A stretch of 5,600 nt of DNA, taken from NCBI GenBank assembly GCA_900555675.1, contig UNSN01000036.1, forward strand, positions 1 through 5,600, in the 5' to 3' direction. Position 1 is the first letter of the stretch; each line of letters starts with the position of its first letter. This document shows, piece after piece, positions 1-5,600 of this stretch. This stretch comes from Candidatus Saccharimonadota bacterium (lineage in GTDB: Bacteria > Patescibacteriota > Saccharimonadia > Saccharimonadales > Saccharimonadaceae). The notes beneath the pieces were generated by a model. It was not told the DNA's origin and made no database searches. It saw only the letters and a program-made list of their open reading frames with translations. A program made the translations under genes and the position numbers.

Positions 1-239
<239 letters not shown>

Positions 240-261
240 AAAGTCTTTTAAAATCACTAAT

Positions 262-498
262 TTAAGACATTGAGCTTGCTAACGATTGACATAGCGTTAA
301 AACATATATAAAGAATGAACTTACTAGAAAACCAATTGCAATACTAATAAAAAGCAAGAATAATCTCAATTTCCCAGTGTTAACAAAAACATTCTTGGTT
401 AATTTTTCCCAATCAAAAAGCGTATTCACCATCTGATAAGTTAAACCAATAAAAACCAAGTGGCTCGCTAGAGGAACCATATCACTTAAAATAGCCAT
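262..498 (-). CDS. DUF1146 / YwzB-family small membrane protein
   Basis: A 78-residue hydrophobic protein with two predicted membrane helices: roughly residues 7-24 (VPLASHLVFIGLTYQM) and 44-70 (KLRLFLLFISIAIGFLVSSFF). Between them lies a short loop with the LFDW motif. The pattern of LFDW, then RLFLLFISIAIG, then LVSxFF is the signature of the DUF1146/YwzB family. Function is unknown; in Firmicutes it is usually found between the ATP synthase operon and murA, and here it precedes murA. The ATG at 496-498 is preferred over an adjacent TTG (499-501), but neither has a clear ribosome binding site. A second ATG at 478-480 (residue 7) is also possible. The -10-like box just upstream would put the RNA start almost on the first ATG. 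Gene identity is solid; the exact start is not. Confidence 0.85.
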   Translation of the reverse strand: MAILSDMVPLASHLVFIGLTYQMVNTLFDWEKLTKNVFVNTGKLRLFLLFISIAIGFLVSSFFIYVLTLCQSLASSMS

Positions 499-504
499 CA
501 AACT

Positions 505-513
505 ATTATATCA
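505..513 (-). promoter_or_regulatory. Probable extended -10 element upstream of the DUF1146 gene
   Basis: TGATATAAT reads on the minus strand at 513-505, identical to the nine-base element upstream of murA. No convincing -35 box is visible 16-18 bases upstream (positions 527-534 give only a T-rich stretch). The predicted RNA start, about 7 bases downstream, falls at or next to the ATG at 498, so the transcript would be leaderless or translation starts at the later ATG (480). Judged from sequence pattern only. Confidence 0.45.
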
Positions 514-654
514 TAGAAGACTTATATAAAACATAAGAAGAATCATTAAAAATACGACTTTTTACATTTGATTTCTTTTTTAGTTTTCACCATTAAGAGC
601 AATTGTTAACCAACCTAAGAACCTTTCAAAATGAGATTTTCTGTGCTCATTCGA

Positions 655-680
655 GATTGAAATTTAATTTACTTTCAATC
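655..680 (-). repeat. Short inverted repeat after the GH8 remnant (weak hairpin)
   Basis: GATTGAAA (655-662) and TTTCAATC (673-680) form a perfect 8-bp inverted repeat around a 10-base loop, 16 bases beyond the stop codon of the GH8 reading frame. The stem is AT-rich and is not followed by a T-run on the minus strand, so it does not meet the usual description of an intrinsic terminator. The rest of 514-696 is AT-rich sequence with no gene I can support. Confidence 0.3.
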
Positions 681-696
681 ATTAGTTAACTATTAC

Positions 697-1721
697 TTAG
701 AAGAATTCTATGGCTACTAAAGTAATAATCGCAGAATCATAATAATTCTTAACAGGTAGATCCTGCATAAAGACAATCTTATTCTGCTGAACTAATTTCA
801 AGTACTTTTGACCTTCTCAGTCGCAAAAGCAATTGGTGCTTTAAAACTTGCAGCTTGGTGATCGTCTAAAAACTTACCAGACAAATTGTAACTTGAAAAG
901 AAATTTTTCTGAGTCATAAAGAAATGCAACATCTTATTAAGGACTTTCTGACTCTTTTCATCGTTACTCTGAGTAAGATTGTATGGAAGACGACAAACAT
1001 TATAAGAATACGTTGAATCAAACTGATTTGAGATGGTGTAAGGCTTAACCACACAAGCCCCTGATTGATCCACCCAGATAAAGTATGGAATTAATCCAGT
1101 CTTAGTTTTAGAACTGATCGTTTCAAGACTATTTAACATCTTGTTATTAATATCCAACCATTTTTTATCTTTTGTAACTTCATAAAAAGCTTGGAACTGC
1201 TTAGGTACAGTAGCTGAAGCTCTCATAAGATTATAATACTTGGAATCTTTGTTCACCCAGTTCCCAACAGTCAAAATTCCAGTATTTTCATTATAGTTAT
1301 ACTTGAGAATATCCTGCAAGAGGGCCTTGGCCTGTGTTTGATACTCATCTTTATGGCTTGGCCATTGTTTTGAGGCTTCAATCAAGGCATAGGCAATATA
1401 AAGCTCCCCTTCAGTTGCATTGTGACCATCAACATTTTTAGCACTTTTTTGAACAATCTATTCCCAAGACATCACTTGATTGCCTTCAATACGATGTGAC
1501 AAATAATACTTGTAGAGTCTTTCAAAATCTTTTTGATTAGCTAAACCTTTCTTAGCTGCTCGCACGGTGATTAGCATTCCGTAACATTGTGACTCGGAAA
1601 GAACAACGTCTTTGTCTTTGTCATTAGTAGTTTTGATATATGCTTCGTTGTCTTTTTTGACCACGAAGTGTTTTTCCCATTTTTGATAAATTCTATCTTG
1701 AATATCAGTTTTAGTTTTCAT
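697..1721 (-). pseudogene. Glycoside hydrolase family 8 (cellulase/endoglucanase-like), broken by a nonsense codon and a frameshift
   Basis: GH8 enzymes cleave beta-1,4 glycans such as cellulose, xylan or chitosan and are usually exported. The sequence reads in three pieces. Piece 1 (1721-1461) contains LSESQCYGML, the family's SEGQxYGM motif, with the proton-donor Glu at codon 1593-1595. An in-frame TAG lies at 1458-1460. Piece 2 (1457-798) continues in the same frame with NATEGELYIAYAL (family ATDGDLxIAYAL), then YSYNVCRLPYNL and DDHQAASFKAPIAFAT. It stops early because the T-run at 806-809 appears one base short. In the next frame the C-terminus resumes as KYLKLVQQNKI and ends NYYDSAIITLVAIEFF with TAA at 697-699. 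Piece 3 is therefore real coding remnant, not spacer. Restored, it would be about 341 residues. The N-terminal signal or membrane anchor expected of the family is missing, replaced by transposase sequence upstream. GH8 genes often accompany glycan synthases, but none is visible here. I am sure of the family; the substrate is unknown. Confidence 0.86.
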
Positions 1722-1742
1722 TCTTATGGTAAACATTGAAAA

Positions 1743-2054
1743 ATCAAATAAGCTTTCAAGTGTGTCAGAACATTGGCCAAACCCATTATGGATGCGTTGA
1801 CTTTGCTTGAAATGATAATCTTCAAACAAAGTAACTAAGTAACGTTCCAGAGCCTCCTCGTTAGGAAAAAGAACCTTCTATTTCGTTTGACGTTTGATTT
1901 CTTTATTAAGAGACTTAATGAGTTTTGTCGAATAAATGCTATGCCAAATCTGGTAAGGAAACTGATTTCAGCAATCATACGCGTCAATACTACGAACCAA
2001 CGCCAAAAAAATTCAGTTAAGCTTATTGTTTGTAGATTCGTGGTTTCCCTTTTT
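1743..2054 (-). pseudogene. IS256-family (IS1191-like) transposase, C-terminal remnant
   Basis: Reading the minus strand through its stops gives FPYQIWHSIYSTKLIKSLNK, then EIKRQTK, then after a TAG KVLFPNEEALERYLVTLFED and a tail ending GFGQCSDTLESLFD (to 1743). This follows the C-terminal pattern of IS256-family DDE transposases (STNxIExLNKEIKRRTK, then FPNEE). The nearest I can recall is IS1191 of Streptococcus thermophilus, without a search. In-frame stops sit at 1878-1880 (TAG), 1968-1970 (TGA) and 2013-2015 (TGA). In the motif, Asn has become Lys, and the Glu I take to be the third catalytic acid has become Lys (codon 1914-1916). The normal stop after LFD is gone, so the tail runs in frame into GH8 sequence. 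The right boundary is uncertain: homology is convincing to about 2006 (ALVRSIDAYD), and the frame between 2016 and 2054 is only suggestive. No terminal inverted repeat was identified. Confidence 0.75.
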
Positions 2055-2077
2055 AATCTTAATTAAAATATCTCCCC
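2012..2077. other. Junction between streptococcal-type and Saccharibacteria-type sequence
   Basis: Left of about 2012 the sequence is AT-rich and reads as a degraded IS256-family transposase. Right of about 2077 it is richer in G+C and reads as intact lepA. Within this interval lepA loses similarity after ARVGDTVTL and ends with five unrelated codons before a TAA at 2059-2061. The transposase lacks everything N-terminal to this point. Two genes are therefore cut in mid-frame at one place. I could not see a terminal inverted repeat or a target-site duplication, so a clean transposition product is not supported. An assembly chimera is most likely; recombination is the alternative. Confidence 0.75.
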
Positions 2078-2889
2078 AGTGTTACAGTATCGCCAACCCG
2101 CGCCTCGCGTGTCGTCTTCAGGTTTGTCACAATATAGCCAATTTCGCCAGTTTCAAGCGAAGGGTCGGGCTGCATGGCTGGGTTAAGATGACCAACTTCC
2201 AGAGCTAGTCCATTTGCGCCAGTCGCCATCATTCGGATAGACTCACCCTTTTTAATTCGCCCATCAACCACCCGCACGTATAAAATCACGCCACGATAGT
2301 CATCATAATAACTATCAAAAATCAGCGCCCTAGTTGGACCATCAACCTCGCCAGTTGGCGCCGGAATTTTGTCAACAACCGCATCCAAAACCTTATCTAC
2401 GTTTTGACCAGTTTTAGCAGAAATATGAATAATCTCGCTCTCGTCACAGCCCAACAAATTAATAACTTGTCTGGATACGCGCGGTATGTCGGCGGCTGGC
2501 AAATCAACCTTATTTAACACCGGAATAATTGTCAAATCCTGCTCCATCGCCAAGTAAACATTCGACAATGTTTGCGCCTGAATTCCCTGACTAGCATCTA
2601 CCACCAATATCGCGCCCTCGCAAGCCTGCAAACTACGCGAAACTTCATAACTAAAGTCAACGTGCCCCGGAGTGTCAATCAAATTCAGATCGACATTTTT
2701 ATATCGCATTCGCACCGGCGCCAGCTTAATAGTAATGCCTTTTTCCCGTTCCAAATCCATTGAGTCCAGCAGCTGCGATTTCATTTCACGCTTTTCTACC
2801 GTCCCAGTCATCTCCATCATTCGATCGGCCAGCGTAGACTTGCCATGATCAATGTGAGCAATAATACAAAAATTCCGAATATTTTCCAT
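2059..2889 (-). CDS. lepA: Elongation factor 4 (LepA), N-terminal GTPase half, truncated at the junction
   Basis: LepA is a ribosome-associated translational GTPase related to EF-G. The visible 276 residues contain the complete G domain: G1 AHIDHGKST (11-19), G2 EREKGITI (47-54, Thr53), G3 DTPGH (72-76), G4 NKVD (126-129) and G5 SAK (157-159). The start of beta-barrel domain II follows (about 183-271). The usual protein is about 600 residues, so the rest of domain II, the EF-G-like domains and the LepA-specific C-terminal domain are missing. Residues up to ARVGDTVTL are native-looking; the last five (GRYFN) appear to come from beyond the join. The start ATG (2887-2889) shares its A with the murJ stop (TAATG), pointing to translational coupling. 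A GGAG (2904-2901) lies 11 bases upstream, rather far for a strong site. Identity is secure. As written, the gene would give only a GTPase fragment, but the truncation is probably not biological. Confidence 0.94.
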   Translation of the reverse strand: MENIRNFCIIAHIDHGKSTLADRMMEMTGTVEKREMKSQLLDSMDLEREKGITIKLAPVRMRYKNVDLNLIDTPGHVDFSYEVSRSLQACEGAILVVDASQGIQAQTLSNVYLAMEQDLTIIPVLNKVDLPAADIPRVSRQVINLLGCDESEIIHISAKTGQNVDKVLDAVVDKIPAPTGEVDGPTRALIFDSYYDDYRGVILYVRVVDGRIKKGESIRMMATGANGLALEVGHLNPAMQPDPSLETGEIGYIVTNLKTTREARVGDTVTLGRYFN

Positions 2890-4541
2890 TAGCCCTTAAA
2901 CTCCAATCGTCCAAATAACACTTTCTTCAATCGCGCAAGAATCGGGTCAATTTCTGGCAATTTTAGCCACTTTGAAGCCGCGGCATACGCGCCAAAACTG
3001 ACCAATGAAATGATAACAAATTTCGGAAAAGCGCTAAAGAAACTGTCGTCATGATAACGAAACGGCATAATTAGCACGGCAATATAACAAACCACGCCCG
3101 TAATAGTACCCGCAATTATCATCTTAAAAATCGCCCGCACGAATGTCATGTCGAATAATTTTGGCATTTGACGATTCATAACCGCCAAAAGAACAACTAC
3201 TTCCAAAACCGCCACCGTTGATTGAGCCCAAGCCAATCCATATGCACCCATTTTCAAGACCATTGATAGAACAATTGCTAAAATGATATTCAAAGTAATC
3301 GAGAAAATTGAAATATACAGCGGAGTTTTCGTATCTTGGCGGGCGTAAAATGCTCGTGCGGCTATGTGGTAAATAGTTCGGAACAAAATCGCCACAACCA
3401 AACAGCCCAAAATTCCCGCGATTAGTGGATCACCAGTATTGCGGATAAAATGCACGACGTATCCCCTGGTAAAGAAAATCACCACCGACACCGGAAGTGC
3501 CATCCAAAAAACAATTCTCAGCAGGGAACGTAGGTCTTTTTGAAATAGGTCATTTCGACCTTCGCCCAAATGCTCAGTCAATTGAGGAAAGGCGGCATTT
3601 GAAATCGCCACGCCAATAAGATTGATCGGCATCATATGAAGAGTTAAGGCCTGCTGGTACGCCCTAACCGTTCCATCAGCCAAGCGCGAAGCCAAATTGA
3701 CCTCAACCAAGCTAACCACATAATCCATTCCTTGATCGACAGAACGCGCCGGCAGTAAAGATAAAACTTTCCTAAATCCCTTATTCCGCCAATAAATTTT
3801 GAAATTGTAATCAAATCCAAGCCCAGCCAAGCCAACCGCGCTGACGATCAATTGTAAAAATGATCCTAAAACCACACCCAACGCCACACCCATAATGCCG
3901 CCGTCAAAAATCTGCCAGCCGAATAAATTGACGCCGCCAGTGAACCACACTGTACCGATAATAATACCGATGTTATATAGCATTGGCGCCAGCGCACAGA
4001 ACATAAATCGCCCGACCGCTTGCTGAATACTAGCAATCACCGCCGCAACCGCAAAAATAAACGGATTAACCGCAATCACCTGCATCATACTAACCGCCAA
4101 AGCATGACCAGACTCGCTCAGACCAGGTGCGATTAAATACTTCATCAATGGATCAGCGAAAATAATAATCAGCACCGACGCTGTCATAGTTATTAGCGCC
4201 ATGAAATTAATCATGCTCGAGCTAATTTGCCAAGCCGACTGCTTATTGCCCTTGGCCCAGCGCTCATTAAAAACTGGGATGAACGTCACGCTAAGCGCAC
4301 CAGAAACCAACACTGCAAACATAAAGTCCGGCACCATGAAAGCTGCCGTATAAGCGTCTAATCCAACCGGGTATCCCGCCAATGCTCCATTTTCGCTTGG
4401 CATATAGGCAGAGTTCAGCAGACGATCACGGAAAAACCCCAGCAAGCTCGACAACAACGTCGAGCCCGCCAGGATCGTAGCGGCTAATTTCACATTAAGC
4501 CGCTGATTTATTTTCGTAACCGTACTACGAACGCGCCCCAT
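2889..4541 (-). CDS. murJ: Lipid II flippase MurJ (MviN family)
   Basis: MurJ moves lipid II from the inner to the outer face of the cytoplasmic membrane for peptidoglycan assembly. The gene is complete (550 residues) and very hydrophobic, consistent with the 14-helix MOP-superfamily fold. Family landmarks include [10 protein letters not shown] (33-42, matching the conserved xGFxRD of helix 1) and [13 protein letters not shown] (61-73, the DAFxxAFxxPN motif). Further on are FIPVF (87-91), [13 protein letters not shown] (264-276), [19 protein letters not shown] (303-321) and [17 protein letters not shown] (395-411). The region matching E. coli PNLLRRLFAEGA reads [12 protein letters not shown] here, so the conserved Arg of that segment is absent. 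The N-terminal 18 residues form a basic tail before the first helix. The start ATG (4539-4541) lies 6 bases after the ftsH stop with no clear ribosome binding site, and the stop overlaps lepA by one base. Operon co-transcription with ftsH and lepA is likely. The sequence style resembles Saccharibacteria/CPR MurJ, by recall. Confidence 0.95.
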   Translation of the reverse strand: MGRVRSTVTKINQRLNVKLAATILAGSTLLSSLLGFFRDRLLNSAYMPSENGALAGYPVGLDAYTAAFMVPDFMFAVLVSGALSVTFIPVFNERWAKGNKQSAWQISSSMINFMALITMTASVLIIIFADPLMKYLIAPGLSESGHALAVSMMQVIAVNPFIFAVAAVIASIQQAVGRFMFCALAPMLYNIGIIIGTVWFTGGVNLFGWQIFDGGIMGVALGVVLGSFLQLIVSAVGLAGLGFDYNFKIYWRNKGFRKVLSLLPARSVDQGMDYVVSLVEVNLASRLADGTVRAYQQALTLHMMPINLIGVAISNAAFPQLTEHLGEGRNDLFQKDLRSLLRIVFWMALPVSVVIFFTRGYVVHFIRNTGDPLIAGILGCLVVAILFRTIYHIAARAFYARQDTKTPLYISIFSITLNIILAIVLSMVLKMGAYGLAWAQSTVAVLEVVVLLAVMNRQMPKLFDMTFVRAIFKMIIAGTITGVVCYIAVLIMPFRYHDDSFFSAFPKFVIISLVSFGAYAAASKWLKLPEIDPILARLKKVLFGRLEFKG

Positions 4542-4547
4542 AGTATT

Positions 4548-5600
4548 TTACGAATGCAGTTTAGCTTCTTTTGGTAATTTAGTGCCTTTAAGAATCTCGT
4601 CAACCTCAGATTCTTCCAGAGTTTCTTCCTTCAGTAAAGCCTCAGCCAACTTATCAAGGAACGAACGATTCTCTTTCAATACCAACATCGCACGATGCTT
4701 AGCTTCGGTAATCAATTGCGCGACCTCCTCATCAATCATCTTCGCAGTCTCATCAGAATATGGACGCTCTCTGGTCATTTTATCGAACATCAAGCCGCCG
4801 TTATCTTCATGGAACACTTGATCGCGCAAGCCCTTGCCCATTCCTTGCTCGATCACCATATCGCGGGCAATTTCAGTCGCTTTTCGCAAATCCGAACCAG
4901 CTCCAGTAGTGATTCCGTCATCGCCGTAAATCAATTGCTCAGCGATTCGTCCGCCCATTGCCCGAGCCAAAATATCTTTAAACTCGTAAACATTTGTGTA
5001 GCTCTTATCTTCTGGCGGCAAGAACCATGTTACTCCACCAGTACCGCCGCGCGGAATAATTGTAACCTTATGAACCGGGTCAGAATCAGGCAAGACGTGA
5101 CCAACAATTGCGTGGCCAGCTTCGTGATAAGCAGTCAACTCTTTCTCGTGATCGTTCATTATCTTAGTCTTGCGCTCTGGACCAATTGCCACACGCTCAA
5201 ACGCCTCAGTTAATTCGTCATTTGAGATCTTCTTCTTATTGCGACGCGCGGCAATGATCGCGGCTTCATTAGCCATATTTGCCAAGTCCGCACCAGATGA
5301 GCCAGCGGTTTTTGCCGCCAATTTATCAAGATCAACAGTTTCGTCAGTTGGCTTTTTCTTAAAGTGAACTTTTAGAATTGCCTCACGATCTTTACGTTCT
5401 GGCAATGTAATATTCACACGTCGGTCAAATCGTCCAGGTCGAAGCAAAGCTGGGTCCAAAACGTCCGCGCGGTTGGTTGCCGCCAAAACAATAACATTCG
5501 TTTCGCCATCAAAACCATCCATCTCTACCAAAATCTGGTTCAAGGTTTGCTCACGCTCGTCATGACCACCACCCATACCAGAGCCACGCTTACGACCCAC
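4548..5600 (-). CDS. ftsH: ATP-dependent zinc metalloprotease FtsH, C-terminal 351 codons including stop (5' end off window)
   Basis: FtsH is a membrane-anchored AAA+ protease that unfolds and degrades membrane and short-lived cytosolic proteins. The window opens inside the ATPase domain, just after the Walker B acids: the first codon (GTG at 5598-5600) is an internal Val of the family's EIDAVG motif, not a start. Numbering from that codon, GGGHDEREQTLNQ (10-22) and VEMDGF (25-30) come next. The second region of homology follows with ATNR (41-44) and LLRPGRFDRR (52-61, arginine fingers Arg54 and Arg57). The zinc site HEAGH is at 159-163, and the third ligand is Asp237 in GAGSDLRKAT. PYSDETA (280-286) is also conserved. 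A charged C-terminal helix region follows and the protein ends KLPKEAKLHS. All catalytic residues in view are present. Missing at the right edge are the transmembrane N-terminus, Walker A and the Walker B acids. murJ starts 6 bases downstream, so the two are probably co-transcribed. Confidence 0.97.
   Translation of the reverse strand: MGRKRGSGMGGGHDEREQTLNQILVEMDGFDGETNVIVLAATNRADVLDPALLRPGRFDRRVNITLPERKDREAILKVHFKKKPTDETVDLDKLAAKTAGSSGADLANMANEAAIIAARRNKKKISNDELTEAFERVAIGPERKTKIMNDHEKELTAYHEAGHAIVGHVLPDSDPVHKVTIIPRGGTGGVTWFLPPEDKSYTNVYEFKDILARAMGGRIAEQLIYGDDGITTGAGSDLRKATEIARDMVIEQGMGKGLRDQVFHEDNGGLMFDKMTRERPYSDETAKMIDEEVAQLITEAKHRAMLVLKENRSFLDKLAEALLKEETLEESEVDEILKGTKLPKEAKLHS

Noticed and set aside
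564..640. Short open stretch on the minus strand reading about NEHRKSHFERFLGWLTIALNGEN before a stop
   Set aside because: It is under 30 codons, opens directly after a stop, has no start codon or ribosome binding site, and I do not recognise it. It could be a remnant but cannot be supported.
655..680. Intrinsic terminator for the GH8 gene
   Set aside because: The inverted repeat is AT-rich, has a 10-base loop and no following T-run on the minus strand, so it is listed only as a weak hairpin.
1458..2015. Stop-codon reassignment (alternative genetic code) as the reason for internal TAG and TGA codons
   Set aside because: Both TAG and TGA occur inside the remnants, there is also a frameshift in the GH8 gene, and ftsH, murJ and lepA need no recoding. 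Ordinary decay explains all of it.
1743..2077. Clean IS insertion into lepA
   Set aside because: The transposase is cut internally at the lepA side and no terminal inverted repeat or target duplication is visible there. lepA also does not resume on the other side.
2026..2208. Plus-strand open frame of 60 codons across the junction
   Set aside because: It lies antisense to lepA codons with clear conservation in the other strand, and has no recognisable protein character.
4695..5213. Plus-strand open frame of 172 codons inside ftsH
   Set aside because: It is fully antisense to the strongly conserved FtsH protease domain, so it is a shadow of that gene despite its length.
5539..5600. An ftsH start codon at the window edge (GTG at 5598-5600)
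   Set aside because: That GTG encodes the Val of the EIDAVG region inside the ATPase domain. The reading frame continues past the window.

Overview
The window looks like two unrelated genomes joined near position 2012-2077, and that join is its most important feature. All genes read on the minus strand, so transcription runs from the right end to the left.

Right part (about 2077-5600; clearly richer in G+C by eye, close to half). It holds the end of ftsH (membrane AAA+ zinc protease, N-terminus off the window), a complete murJ (lipid II flippase, 550 residues) and the first 271 or so native codons of lepA (elongation factor 4). ftsH and murJ are 6 bases apart, and murJ and lepA overlap by one base in a TAATG stop/start, so the three look like one operon. 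The protein character resembles what I know of Candidate Phyla Radiation bacteria, most likely Saccharibacteria (TM7). That assignment is by recall and was not computed. The standard genetic code fits all three genes.

Left part (about 1-2012; AT-rich, about one third G+C by eye). It holds the first 64 codons of murA, a small DUF1146/YwzB-type membrane protein and the decayed remains of a family 8 glycoside hydrolase (GH8). Upstream of the GH8 remains is a broken C-terminal piece of an IS256-family transposase. The murA and DUF1146 sequences and their order match streptococci. The GH8 gene and the IS1191-like transposase point to the salivarius/thermophilus group. The GH8 gene carries an in-frame TAG, a one-base frameshift near its end and a lost N-terminus. 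The transposase carries several nonsense codons and has lost the residue expected to be its catalytic Glu.

How the parts relate: murA (peptidoglycan precursor synthesis) and murJ (precursor export) both serve cell-wall building, but they come from the two different halves and should not be read as one pathway locus. Oral streptococci and oral Saccharibacteria share a habitat, so a metagenome assembly that bridged two genomes is the simplest explanation. The join cuts both the transposase and lepA in mid-gene, which is not what a clean insertion would leave. I found no CRISPR array, RNA gene or new defence-like system.
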